From NCBI RefSeq assembly GCF_030867095.1, contig NC_081835.1, positions 43,755,892 to 43,819,891 on the forward strand: a stretch of DNA of 64,000 nt, written 5' to 3'. Below, piece after piece: positions 21,760-34,112 of this stretch (position 1 is its first letter; each line of letters begins with the position of its first letter). This DNA is from Alligator mississippiensis. Lineage: Eukaryota > Chordata > Crocodylia > Alligatoridae. Under the pieces are notes generated by a model. It was given only the letters and a program-made list of their open reading frames with translations, searched no databases and had not been told where the DNA came from. The position numbers were made by a program, and so were the translations under genes.

Positions 21760-24700
21760 TTTGCTGGAGAGGGTACAGGTTGTCCTGATCTTATTTACTG
21801 CCTCCCCTCCTCTTCCTGCTGCCTCCTCCCACCCCCTTTCAGTATGCTTTGCCCTCCTGGGCAGAGGCAGTTGTACTGTTCCTTCACAAACATCACAGAG
21901 CTTCCGGTGGGGGGAAGGTGAAAGTACCAGAGCCCTGAAGCGCACGCAGCTGTCCTGGCACTGGAAGGCAGAACAGAACCGCTGCTCCATCGCCCACAGC
22001 CGGGGCTGCTTTGTAAACACCAATTTGCCATCTGGTCAATTGCTCCATCCCCACATTCTCCAGTTCTGGATGCAGACTGATTTTCGCTGTCCAGCCATAG
22101 GGCACCCACCCTGTCCCTTGGGCAGATGAAGCCACCACCAATTAGAGCTCACTCCTAGATTACAGCTATTCAGATGAGATTTTTCCCTTGCTCAGACTCC
22201 CTAGAGACTACCCCACGCCCTAATCAGCTCCTTCCTCTCCTGGGGCTCTTATCTTCCCACTGCAGATCACTTCACTGAGGCAGAGATTGTCCACACCACA
22301 TCCTCTGCTCCGCTTGGTAGCATTGACAAAGCCCAAGAACAGCTTCCATACCCTATCCCTCCTTGTTGATGGCTGCTACAAGCAGGACAGTCATTGATCA
22401 GGAAAGATTTTATGGCACATTAAACAGCTCCCCAGGACAGTCTGGTTTATCTACAAAGGGCACACAACATGCTGGCTGCCTGTTGCTCACTTGAAAGTGC
22501 TTGGAGTGGTGGGAAGTGAGGTGCTATTCTAAGTGATAAGGGTACTAAGGAGGAGAAGAGGGAGCAGGAGCTGTGGTAAGAATTTGGCTGGGAACCCAGA
22601 GGCTTTCTTGCCATCTCTGCCTTAGTCACTAATTGACCAAGTGACCTTGGATAAGTCTCTTCCCCCAGCCTCATGCCTAAGGCTCCCCTTCTAGACAAAG
22701 GACTCTCCTGGGTGGGGGGAGCTGAAGGGTTTGTTAACATATACAGCTGCTGAGCTCTCCAGAGGAAGATTCAGAGTGACAAAGTGCAACTGTGATACTA
22801 GATTTCCCTTCCCCCTGCTCCACCCAGTCGCAAGGTGCAATGGCACTCTGGCACAGGGACAGAACATCACATTTATACATTTTTGTGGTGCTAAGGGCCA
22901 GGATTTCCAAGGGTACCAACCCCTGTGCCCTTTGCAGACCATCTACATGCAGGATGTAGTCATCTGTAGCGTGGAATGCAGCAGCCACCCTGCAGCAGGG
23001 AAAACACACTTGCAAGTGTTAGCCATCCCAGAGGCCGACCACAAATGGCTAGTTCTGCCTCTTGCTGCAAGATGGCACTGCCTGGATCCCCATCTAAGAC
23101 CTTGGTAGGTGGCATGTCATTTGCCAGACTACCACCAGCAAGGCCTAGATCTTTCATACACTGGAACTGAGGGGATCAGTACTGTGATCAGAGGAGGGCA
23201 GAGGTGGCTGGGCTGCAGACTGCCTTGTAGCCCACAGGACATTTCATCTGGTCATGCAAGTGCCAGGGGCTGGACACTGCAGCAACAGAGGTATTGCACA
23301 AATATTCCCCCCCCCCCCGGTCTGTTCTGGCTATGTTCCTAATGGGTCACCAACTCACAGCTCACCTGAATCACTGGCTCAGCTGCCATTCAAAGTTTGC
23401 ATGGCTCACTGCTATGTGACCTAGGCTTGAACATTTCCTCACCCACAGCAGCACCAGCCCCCTGCTTCACTTGTGAGCAACTTCCTCTGAACACAGGCCT
23501 CAGCCCATACCATTCCGGTGAGTAACACTTCCTCACGGAGGGAAGTTACATCAGTGCTATAGCTGAGAAATCCAGTGTCCTGTGGGGGAGCCCTGCTGTA
23601 AGTCACTAGCTCCAGTTGAGATCCACCTTGGTCCATCAAGTCTGACAATGGAGATGGAAGGGGATTGTGAAACAGTTAACTGACCATACTTGCCAAGACT
23701 CTGCCCTTTCACCCCTGGTGAGCACAACCTCAGGGCCTTACCTGTATTACAAGGTCCCATGGACCAAGACAGCTTCAGATTTATATTGCTGTTCTAAACC
23801 CAGTAGTGTTCAGCCACTCCAAGTAAGACAAAGGCACCAGTCTGCTCTGAACACCCAAGAAGAGACAGTGCAATATTAGTATGCCCAGCAGACCGGCTCT
23901 CAGGCTCTAACTATTAGCTGACACTGCCCCCCATCCACATGGCAGGTGCAAAGGGCAGCCCTTCTCCATGCACGAGGACTGCACAGGCTCTCATGTTGAT
24001 TCTTGTCAGGATTCCCCAGGATACCTGCTCCAGTTACAGACCAAGAGGCCACTTTCCTAACTGCTCTCAGTCTTTCTGCCAGTTGCCTCTCAGCTCCTCC
24101 ACATCACGCTGAGTCTGCAGTCAGGGCTCAGCTGAAGGGGATGAGGATGCAGGTCACCTTCTCCCATGGGGGTGCAGAGAAGTAAACTCCACCATTAGCC
24201 AAGTCAGCAGCAGGGGCTTACAAAGGTGTCAGCCTAACAGAGATCCTTTTCTAAAGAGAACTGCACTCTGCTTCTGTGGGGCAAGGTGAAAGCTTGGAGA
24301 CAAGAGTTCTCTTGGCTACAGCAGGCAAACGTTGATGGGTTTAGTTAGCAGGCACTCGTCAAATTTCATCCTTTAAAAGCAAAGTTTTCACCAGAGAGCA
24401 AAATACCACAGAAGACAGCAAGAGCAGAACAAATCACTCTTTGTCTGGGATGCAGGCAGACCCCAGGGCTTGCTCCTCTGCAGTCTAGAAACCCAGCTGA
24501 TGAGGTAAATTGCAGCCAGGGTCTTGAAACCACTAGGGGAGGATGCAAAGGACACACAGGTCTAGAGCAACAGGAGAGCACCCCCTTGCGGGCAGTGGCG
24601 GTAATGGATGCTTTTAGCACACGGGTGGTCAAATACAATCACATGGACAGCCACACATGAACTAGCAGCCACTTCTTGGCTGCATTTGAAGATGCATTTG

Positions 24701-26870
24701 TTTCCCTGGGCTGGGGCTTGCTTCTAGAAGGCAAACTCGTGAGAGCCTGGGGAGCTTCCATGCTCAACATTAGTCTGATGCTGGATGCCAAAGCACTTAC
24801 AGAACTGAGGGGACCATATATTGCACCAGGGGACAGACTCTGGAAGAGGGTGGCAGAGATCTGGAGGATGAGTACCCAGGCAGGCTGGGTGCCTCACTGG
24901 TTCACATCCAGAAGTGTTACTCCCTCATGAGTGTTTGCTGGCCACAGCAAACTTAGCTCAGAAAGACTGGTATCTGCCCAAACAAGAGTCCAAATTAAGG
25001 AACACAACTGCCACTCACTGACTCCAGCTCTTTGGAGAAGGCTCAGGAGACTGAACCCCTCTCCCACATCCACCTTTATTAGAAGCAGGACCATCCCTTG
25101 CTGGGTGTTTGTACAGCAGCACGGTTTGGTTGGGGGCCTTTAGGCATTACCATAATACTGCCCATTTCTAGTGCATCATCCAGAGCACAGCTGGCAAAAG
25201 GATTATTTGAAAACAAGCATGTTTAGGGGCATGACTGCAGCCACCTCTGTGATCAAGACAACGTTCTCTCATACAAATCCCACCCACCTAGAGTGGATAG
25301 GTAGGCCAGGAGCTCAGCTGCTCAGATTTATGTAGGATTTACCACCACTGAAGCTGTGAGAGTCTTACTTGTTTCAGAAGGAATCAGACCAGAACAGTAC
25401 TGAATATTATTCCCAAGAAGGTGTTATAGGAACTCCAACACTGCAGCTCAGCTGATCTGGCTAATCTCTGCCCTGTACCTGCTGCTGCACAATTTTTCAC
25501 TTGAAGCGCCATTGCTATAGGAACTCCTTACAACAGCACCTAGGCACAGCTTACTCCTCCTGCCTCTCCCATCCCTTCCCCACTATGCATCTTCAGGCTG
25601 CACCATAGCTCCTTCCACCAGCTCTGCCCAGACTGCTAGGCATAGCTCAAGGGTGGTACCTATGCCATCTGAACGACAGCTTAGCCTGCTGATGGGCCAA
25701 TGCAGCTCTTTGGTCTCAGGACAGGGGCTCTGTCCTAGTGCCAATATGGTGGAAAAGGTAATACGCTTGAGTTCAGGTGTTAAACAGAGCTGCCTTTGCA
25801 GCCATGCTTGGCTGGTAACCAGAAATCTCATGAGAGTTTGTGAAAAGCCAAAGAAAGTCAGCATCCCCGCCAGCGTATCCCTTCCCTTCGATGAGAGTGC
25901 TCAGTGTCCAGGACTGTAAACAACAGCTCAGATTGCTTACAGAGGTGCCCAAAATTTTCCATCAAAAGCCACAGGCATTAAACATGGAGGCTGCAGCTTC
26001 CTTCATCTTTAAAAGAAGAGTTTGAGTAACAGGTCCCTTTGGTCACGACTGAAAACCAGGATTCACAGCCTTGTGTGGTAGAGAGTTAAGCTGCACAGCT
26101 CCATGCATAGAGCGCAGGAGCTACAGAGCACACACTAAAACTTCCTGGACTTGCCTGTGCACATGGTCACTACACCAATGTCATCTTACCCTTCTCAAGC
26201 TACAAGGACTTCAGATTTATAACAGATCATTTCCAGTCTTGACTTTTCTCTTACTGAAGCTCTTTCAGGATGGGTCCAACAAGAGCAGAGTAATTGGCCC
26301 TGAATTGACAGGCTGACTTCAGCATGAAAAACTCCCCTGTCAGCTGTTCCCAGGGCATTTAAGTGTGCTCCATAAAGGAAAATGTATGTAGTCTGAATAT
26401 TATAGCTCTTCCCTATGCAACTACACTTTCATAACACCCTACGCATAACTAGTTCTGTCGCTATCAGAGAAAATAAATTATAAAAAACATGAGCATCTAA
26501 TGTAAGCGCTATCACCCCATTTCCTGTTCTCATTAGCTGCTTCCAAGCTATTTCAGTTTTCCTCTCCCAGTCCAGACCTTAACCAGAAGCACTGTCAGGA
26601 TACACTGCTTCCAGCAACTGCCACCACTTTCCACAGCTGGTTGCATGTCATTGGCCCAAACCTGTTGACAAGATTTTTGTGGTGTCAATCACTCCCATTA
26701 AAGCTTTCATCAAATGGCTCATTTTCTACCAGGAACCAAGCATGTACTAAGGAAATGATGAAAACTGTGGTACATCAGGAAAACATTAAAAAGTATACGA
26801 GTGAAAGGGCGGGGGAAGGAAGCAGGATGCTGAACAGAAAGTGATAGAATGCCTGTTTCAACATACAGTG
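21760..26870. other. Non-genic stretch
   Basis: About 5 kb without a recognised exon. A MIR-like segment in + orientation lies near 22,585-22,690, and a C homopolymer near 23,310. ORFs of up to 125 codons are present on both strands but show no domain or family signature. HYAL2, expected downstream of TUSC2 by synteny, was looked for and not seen. Confidence 0.45.
22585..22690 (+). repeat. MIR-like SINE
   Basis: ACCAAGTGACCTTGGATAAG, TCTCTTCCCCCAGCCTCA and the flanking pattern follow the MIR consensus. The copy is divergent. Confidence 0.5.
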
Positions 26871-27059
26871 AAACTTGGAACATAGGCCACCCTCATTGGG
26901 CAACAACCCGGAACACGATCACAATGGTTTTGAGACTTCTTAGACCACCAGCTTCCAATGAGTAATTGATTTATCAGTCCCTGGAGTGATCAAGGAGCGC
27001 GTATAAATTTATTTTCTAATCCCTCTGACAAAGCAACACGAGGAACAGGAATACTCAGT

Positions 27060-27240
27060 GTTAACCTCCTTAACAGTGTGATTCCACTTACAAGTTTTGC
27101 TACTTATGCCCATATTAAATAAAAGCACCAACAAACCCTAGCTATAGATTTAATGGTATAGGAGTGCTTACATCAGTTTGGGAAGCAGAATAAAATAAAC
27201 CAGTATCACTGTGTCCACACTAGGATTTTCTCATATAACC
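27060..27240. mobile_element. Decayed MITE fragment
   Basis: GTGTCCACACTAGGA with a preceding CCAGTATCACT block, and an internal AGGAGTGCTTAC block, resemble a common reptilian MITE whose termini read CCTAGTGTGGACAC. Boundaries are approximate because only one terminus is clear. Confidence 0.4.
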
Positions 27241-27491
27241 ATAACAGCAAACAACCAAAAGAACAAACCAAAACTACTCCCTAACAATATTTTACTGGTA
27301 AAACTTTGTGCAGAGCAGCCCTTAAGGAAGAAGCTACTTGTTAGAGTAAATTTCAGCGTAGGACACAGCATTGCATAGGTCAAAATGGCCCACACATGAC
27401 AAACTTGAAATCACAAGTTAAGTGCACACACACTGTCCAAATGCTACCCTAACACACCATTTTCAAATACACAGGAAGAAAAAATTCTTAC

Positions 27492-27623
27492 CAACCAACA
27501 CCCAAATATAACTGCATGTCACTATCAGGATTAATTAATAGTTCAAATAGTCCTTTCCCATCCAGGACAGCTTCCATATCGAAGTGCATGGAAACTTGTG
27601 CCGCCTCCTCCTCTGTACAAAAA
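27492..27623 (-). CDS. Candidate unassigned coding exon (44 codons)
   Basis: On the minus strand a pyrimidine-rich tract ending in GAGCAG is followed by 132 stop-free bases and a GTAAG donor. The frame reads FCTEEEAAQVSMHFDMEAV, then a block containing LFELLINPDSDMQLYLG. Entry and exit phases are equal, so inclusion would keep the frame. The acidic, mixed-hydrophobic composition looks protein-like, but 44 open codons can arise by chance. No neighbouring exon was found and the product is not recognised. It lies on the same strand as TUSC2, about 6.4 kb downstream of the TUSC2 stop. Confidence 0.22.
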
Positions 27624-29654
27624 CTGCTCTTTCAGAGAGAAAGAAAACACAAAATGCACATGATGATACTTAACTTTTGAGGGTAAAAAAGAGAAACCTT
27701 TCCTAAGAGACAGAAGCAATTCCCTTACTCCTAATTAGACAGAAGTCAGGAAGTAGGGGTACACAGCCTGATGTTAAGTTTGACATAAGGATGCAAAAAA
27801 CTATGCCTCTTTCAGTTAAGATGGTTTATAGTGTCATACAAGAGGTCACAAAAAACCCTTAAAACTTCCACATATTTAAGTGCATCAAACTACACAGAAA
27901 CCTTTACACAATCAATCGCTTGAGTTGCTATAGATTGGCTTTCTGCCAATGATGATGGCAGATGACTATTTCAACACTAATTTTGTCCTAAGCATGTGTG
28001 AGATTGTGATCTTGCAAATGCATAAATGAGAAATCACCTCAAAGTCTTAACATTCCATCCTTGAGTTTAACGGTCAGAGTGCTTGGTATTTGAAGATTAT
28101 TTCACCAAAACTACTTTAAATTCTAACGGGTGTATAGGAAGAGGAGAGAAAGGAATGTGTGATCCCAAATTATACTTGCAGATGGTTCTACTGAATTGTC
28201 AGTATATAGACAGGCATAACAATTGTACTGATATCAAAGTATAGGGACATACAATTGTACCAATATAAAAAAAATAAACTGTTAGGATGCAACTATTACA
28301 TCTGCAAGATTCTGTTGAGATACAAGCATAACAAAACCTGCTTCATTTAGGGCCAGAGGTAGTGTGATTTAGCTAACTTGTGTTGCCTCTGGGATCATGC
28401 AGATATAACAGCTGCAACCTAACAGCTTGTGCAAACTCCACAGCAGCAGCTCTCCTTTCCCTTTTAAAGCAGCTATAGTGTACATCTGTCCATTCTCCCA
28501 GAGGAGGGACTGCAATTAAGACTTCTATGATACACCCATGGGGCTCCCTGTGGGCCTGACCCCAAGCCAGATCTAGCAGTAGTAGCACCACTCCCCCCAC
28601 CCCCTCCCAAATGGGGCTCTGTAGCTGGGAATTCAATAGCAACCCCAACTCCAAATACCATTCCTTTAGGAGCCTGGCAAGCCGAATGAAATGACCCACA
28701 GGCTGGATCTTTCACACCCCCAAACAATGTCAGGAGTAGCCTGTTTGTAGCTCTTACTATACCAGTCCTTGCAAGCTGACTACCAAGTCAAGAGTTTGTT
28801 CATTTGCTTCTCCACTATTTGCAAGACAACCAATACCTTACGTCTTCAAGATTATGTCCAAGACCACAATGTCAACAATCTTACCCATGCCACATGCCTA
28901 GGTTTCACCATCTAGAAACCACCTAAGGTAAACTGTTCATATATGCCAAGAGCCACAAATTGCCCACTAACAGTGTGAGGTGTCAGCATAGCATGCAGCG
29001 GCCATGTCAATTGGTTTGGGGAAAAGGGATAAACACTGAGAGCTTGGCAGACTGCCTGTGTCATGGAGGTCAACCCCTGCAATTGTAGGGAACCAGGCCT
29101 TATCCCATTCATAAACTGATTAAGTTCTACCCTACAACTACTTTGATTTCTTCCCCCAACTCCTCCTACTGAAGTCTGTTTCACAACCTCATTGCTCATG
29201 GTCAGAAGCCTTCTAACCTCCAATCAAGATTTATTCACAGCCAGTATGTGACCATTGCTCTACTGCCAGCCTCATTCTCGAGCTCTTCTCCCTTGCTCCT
29301 GTTCTCCCCCATTCACAGGCCCTGGAGAGCCTGAAGAGCAGCTGCACTTTGGTTCCTGTATTTTCTGCTTGTCAGTGGAGAACACTTGGGTAATTGGTGG
29401 GGATCCATTGTGTTAATCTCACACAGTTGTCACGGATTGACTCTTACACTACTAGGGCCATTCTATTCCCAAACCTGTTTTCAGAACGTAGCTCAGTGGC
29501 GTTCCCTCACAGCCGGAATATATTGGTACAGACACTCCCCTGCAGAAGTATCAGCGCAGATCCTGAATTGGGTATAAGCACAGAGAATGCATTCAGCCAA
29601 GTCTGATGTCTGAACACCCCTCCAAAGTCAGACAGAAGGCTGGGCAGGGCAGGG

Positions 29655-29730
29655 CAGCACCTTAAAGATTAACTTGTTCAAAAAGGCATAAGCTTTTGTA
29701 GGCAACAGCAGTACTTTATCAGACTATTTT
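29655..29730 (+). repeat. Reptilian SINE/foldback-like fragment
   Basis: ACCTTAAAGATTAAC followed by GGCATAAGCTTTTGTAGG and a CTTTATCAGA block match the widespread element whose core reads CATAAGCTTTCGTG...TTCATCAG. It is related in style to the 6.4 and 11.3 kb insertions. Confidence 0.5.
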
Positions 29731-32700
29731 TGCTGAAGTATGATGGAAAGAAAGAGGGAATCAGGTAATGACCTTGAGCAGAGTAGTATGGTTGCTACAG
29801 ACTTAACATATCCAGGTGCTAATCCACCCTCCATAAATAAGATAGGCCCTTGAACTGTTGGGCTCTACAAATAATTTTATTTAAATTTAACAAAATTAGA
29901 CAGATGCACTCAGAGGCAGAAGAAAGACCATAAATAATGTACATTTTTTTTTAAACCAGGGTTCCTATCCATATGCTACAGGAGCAGAATGTGTAGTGTT
30001 GGTGAGTACAGTTCTTCTACACATTCACACTTGAAAGCACAAAGTTGCACAGAAATACATTGTAAAAAAATGAAAGGAAACAGATTTTTTTTGCTTGCTC
30101 CAACAGTATAGTGGACACAGATACTATTTACAGTCACCTTCACATTTTAGGCACCCCTTCAACTGTTTCCAGGGGTTCTTCCCCTGTCCCATTTACTTCC
30201 ATTCAAGAGGACTGGAGCCCACCCATAAGGAAATGAGGTTGGGGGAAGAGAAGGGGTGAGGTTATAGTAACCAAGCAGGTTGATTGCACAGCTTCAAGCC
30301 CAGTGGGCTAGCCAGCCTAGAGAGGAGTCAGAACAGCTACAGGCAGCCTCAGGGAGCCTGCTACCTGAGAGAGAAGTGAGGCTGAATGAAACCTTTCATG
30401 GGGCAGACCCCTGCTGGATTGCACTGGGTGAGTGAGGAGCTTCCTCCACAGCACATGTAAGATCATTTAAAATAGGGGTGACAATAGTAATGGAAGAGTG
30501 TGCTTCACTGATAAAGGACACTGTCCCAGCTCTCTGCTCAGAAGCTGACTGGCAAGCCACATAGGTGAACCCTTTGGGGCTCTGCATGACAACTAGATTC
30601 TAGTAACAGTGTTTGCCCTGCTCCCCTATCCTTTGCACAAGGTGCCTTTTAGGCCTGGCATGGAGAGGGTGTGAGCTGTCTCTCAAGACCACTACCCATT
30701 CTGCTGTAGGGAGTCAGGTCATATTCCCAAGGTGAAGCTGTGCAGCAAGCAGCATACTGCCCTTTGAAGTAGTTAGGATTTTGTTGTCAAAGCCTTGCTG
30801 CAAGTTTCTCTAGATGATTACGATCCTTCTGCATGGCATTGCTTGCTTCTGTGTAATGCATCACTGTAAGATTTCACTGCTTTCACCTAGCAGCAGACAA
30901 GTACTAGGATGTGGAGAAATATAAATGTTTTCCCTGATCAGAATGTCATCCAACCTCTAGTCCTGCTCCCTTCCTTCGACACCAGTAGGAAGTTCCCTGG
31001 CTTTTCTGCAACGTCAGGTCTTCCCTGCGAGAACTAGCTCAATTAGCCAACTCACTTGTGTCTAACAAACTCTTCACATGGAGGTTTTTCCAATTCGTGC
31101 CCTGTCCACTGCCCTTGGCAATGCACTATTCAAAGCAAAAATCTAATCTTGCTGTTCAAAACGTGTCTAGTGCAAGGACAAAGAGCTGCTGCTACAAACA
31201 GTGGCACAATATGGGAATCCACCAGCATGGTTGGATCCATGGAGACAGTAGCCAAAAGTTTCTTTACTAGAGGATCTTGGGGACAATAAGATGCTTGCAG
31301 TCAGGCCTCATTGCAACAAAAGCCATCTCTGCCGCCACATACTCTTCTTCATACTTCCCTGTGGCAGATTACACCCACCCTAAGTCAAACTGATTCACGG
31401 GGGTGGGAGGGTGCATGATCTCTCCTATAGCCTATAACTTCTATTAAGAAGAGTTGGCTCACAGCACAAGCTATTCCCCCCCCTCGGGTAACCTGGAGAG
31501 AAGCTAAAGTGTGGCTTTTCACAACTGAACCTAGCCATAGTGGAACAAGGACCAGGAGCAGACTTAGCCTCATCTCCTCCTTACTGGAGGCAGGACCTCC
31601 AGGTTTGTTCCATCTTCCAATCAGTGCCAAAGACAAGCCTTTTCCAAGGAGGTCTGTTAGCTCTGATCTTAGCTAAACCCAAATAGCCTGCAAGAAAATG
31701 TTTGGAAAGAACAAGGAACACCTCAGTGGGACAGCTTTAAAGACCGACTTTTCCAAACAAATGAGAAAGGGTGCTCTGTTACACAAGCTCTGGCTAGGAA
31801 GCCAGTTGCCACTCACTGCCAAAGATACATGGTGGTGATGGAGGCAGCACCATAAACCAGAGCTATGACCACACTTGTCACTGAAGTGCAAATGGGACAA
31901 CCAGAACAGAGTAGGAGATTATGGGGAGATGGTAACACAGAGCCCCAAGTTAACAATACTACTATCAGCTACCAATACCTATTATCATGGCACACAGCCC
32001 TTACAGCTCTTCAGGGGCAGAGATGGACACATCAAACAAAGACACGCTGATATTGCTGGTGACTTTGTACCAGCTGGTTAAATGAAAAATCGAGGTAGCA
32101 AATGTCTGAAGTGTTCAGAAAGTAAATGACAAGCTCTAGAAAGAGAACTGAGATGTCTAACAAGCCAAGTGCTGCAGGAACAAGTCTCGATCCAGTTCTT
32201 AAAGCTTCATAATGTTCTGAGGGATAGGTCCCTGACCTTCCAGCTTGTGCATAGCGAATGTACCCATTCTCCTGGAACCCAGAGTGGGAAAAGCGGCTCC
32301 TAGTGTTTGGGATGGGTAATGCAGGTCAGGCCTTCACTTCTGGCTCAACAGCAGTCAGCTCAGTCATGAAGGAAGCAAGGATGAAATGGCAAATGCAGAA
32401 ATGCAACATTTGGTGCTGTCAATACGACTCCAGCTGACAAAAGGTCCCCCCCTGCCACAAGCCAGGAGTTTGTATATCAAATAGGTGGAGAAAAAAAAGT
32501 TGGACCTTCCAAAGGAGAAGGGAAACCCTTTCATTAAAGTGCACTGCATTCCTTCTTGCCTCCAAAATGAGAAACCAGGCAATGGGCACAGTGGAGGAGT
32601 GAGGTTTTTATATGTTCAGGGAGATGTCCAAGGCAGCAGGAGACAGACTCCAACTGATTGTATTACAAGGCAAGGATGGAAAGGGGCTGACTTCCATTGG

Positions 32701-32880
32701 CTTGGCTCCATCACACACAGACAGCTGGGGCATGCTGTCAATGCTGGAGTAATATTACAGGTAAACTTTACCTGGAACCATGCTTCAAGTGGGACTGTGG
32801 CCCAAGGGCAAGCCAGGCTTACTACAAAGTGTCATGCCCCAGAGCCTGCACTCTCTTGCACTGCAAATTCAACAGGGGGA

Positions 32881-32960
32881 GAAGAGAAGAGAAGAGAAGG
32901 GAAGGGAAGGGAAGGGAAGGGAAGGGAAGGGAAGGGAAGGGAAGGGAAGAGAAGAGAAGA
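32881..32960 (+). repeat. (GAAGG)n/(GAAGA)n pentanucleotide microsatellite
   Basis: About sixteen pentamers in a GAAGA-GAAGG(n)-GAAGA arrangement. Because five is not a multiple of three, the repeat stays open in several frames and helps create long spurious ORFs. Confidence 0.93.
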
Positions 32961-33617
32961 ATGGCGCTCAGTGGGAACACAGCCTGCTCCCTTTAAGGCA
33001 AACACATGCTCATGGATGCAAATCTTGGGGAATTCTAATCTGCAAAGCCATCTGCATTTGCACAGACTGCCTGCCCACGCATGGAATTCTGAACACCGCC
33101 GATGCCAAAAGCACCTAGGACTTGGGCTGCAAAGATGCAAACATTTGATCCACCGGGTCTGCCACAGCACCAGCACTGGCCAATGGGGCTCCTTGGAGCA
33201 GCCTGCTTGCCCATCTGTGCTGGCATTCCTAGGACCATCAGAAAGGATCCTAGGGGACAAATGCTGCATTCTTGGGAACACAAAATGGTTCCACACTCAT
33301 GGAGAGGCTGTATACAAGGAGACCAAGTTTTACAGCAATGGAAGTTGGCCTCCCCCGATCCCAAGAGGAGCAAACCACCCTGTTTCAATGGGATTTGAGA
33401 CTGGCACCCCTCAGACTGCTCCACTTCCCTTCTGTTTGCAGGCCCACTTAGGGATACATTGCAGAACACCCCCTACAAGGCAGAACTGCAGCACTGGATA
33501 TTTAACTACTGCCATTCAGGGGCAGGGCAGTAGTGGCCCCAGTCACCATTACCACACACACAGAGCAAGTTACCTGACCTCAACTCTACCTGGAGCAGGT
33601 ACCTGAGAAGCAGGGGT

Positions 33618-33623
33618 TTTATT
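33618..33623 (-). terminator. Candidate proximal poly(A) signal of TUSC2
   Basis: AATAAA on the minus strand lies about 430 bp past the TUSC2 stop codon. A GU-rich TGTGTGTGTGG lies roughly 55-70 nt further downstream (33,550-33,565). A distal AATAAA at 29,876 is the alternative. Confidence 0.4.
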
Positions 33624-34046
33624 TGGTGAGAGGTACAGGCTCACTCTCCCTATTAAGCCTCAACCACAGCATCTTGCCAGCAGTTCCACGTACCCATCCA
33701 TACATTGGCTACAGGCTACAAAAGGTATTTTAATCTTCTGACTCTGTTGAGTGAGTTCTTAAGCAGGTGGTTAAATGAGGTCACCTGTCTCATGTAACAA
33801 GTCCTGCTGCAAAGGCAACCCTAGCCAATTCTATTCCAGAGAGCTATCCGATTCCATACCGCCCCATCTGCTCCTCCTCCACCAGGCAAGAGAAGCTTCA
33901 AAGTCAACAGTTTGTGTGTCTGTGCTCACAGACCATTGTTCTTCAAGGACACAACGCAGCCTTGCGTGGTTGCACTAGGTACAGGAAGGCTGGGCAGGTG
34001 GGGTGCATTGACAGCACGCAGCAACAGCTCGTGTTTCCCCCGCAGC

Positions 34047-34112
34047 TCAGACCTCGCAGATGATAACAGGAAAGTCCACATGAATACGAGGATGCTCCAG
34101 TTTCACTATACC
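34047..34112 (-). CDS. TUSC2: TUSC2 terminal coding exon
   Basis: Acceptor TTTCAG. It encodes [20 protein letters not shown], then V and a TGA stop. The human ending is [20 protein letters not shown] plus V. The exon is too short to stand out by ORF length. Confidence 0.96.
   Translation of the reverse strand, partial: GIVKLEHPRIHVDFPVIICEV

Larger units (their letters stand above)
27630..33610. other. AT-richer flank downstream of TUSC2
   Basis: No confirmed exon. It includes a SINE/foldback-like fragment near 29.65-29.73 kb, a second AATAAA on the minus strand at 29,876-29,881, and a pentanucleotide repeat at 32.88 kb. If TUSC2 uses a distal poly(A) site, part of this would be its 3' UTR. 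Confidence 0.4.

Noticed and set aside
22731-23108. 125-codon plus-strand ORF considered as a possible HYAL2 or secreted-protein exon
   Set aside because: It has no hyaluronidase motif and no consistent splice borders, with an overlapping ORF on the other strand.
26870-27060. Possible Tigger/pogo-like terminus starting ACAGTGAAACTTGGAACA
   Set aside because: It has only a loose resemblance to pogo-type ends; no matching second terminus or TA duplication was found.
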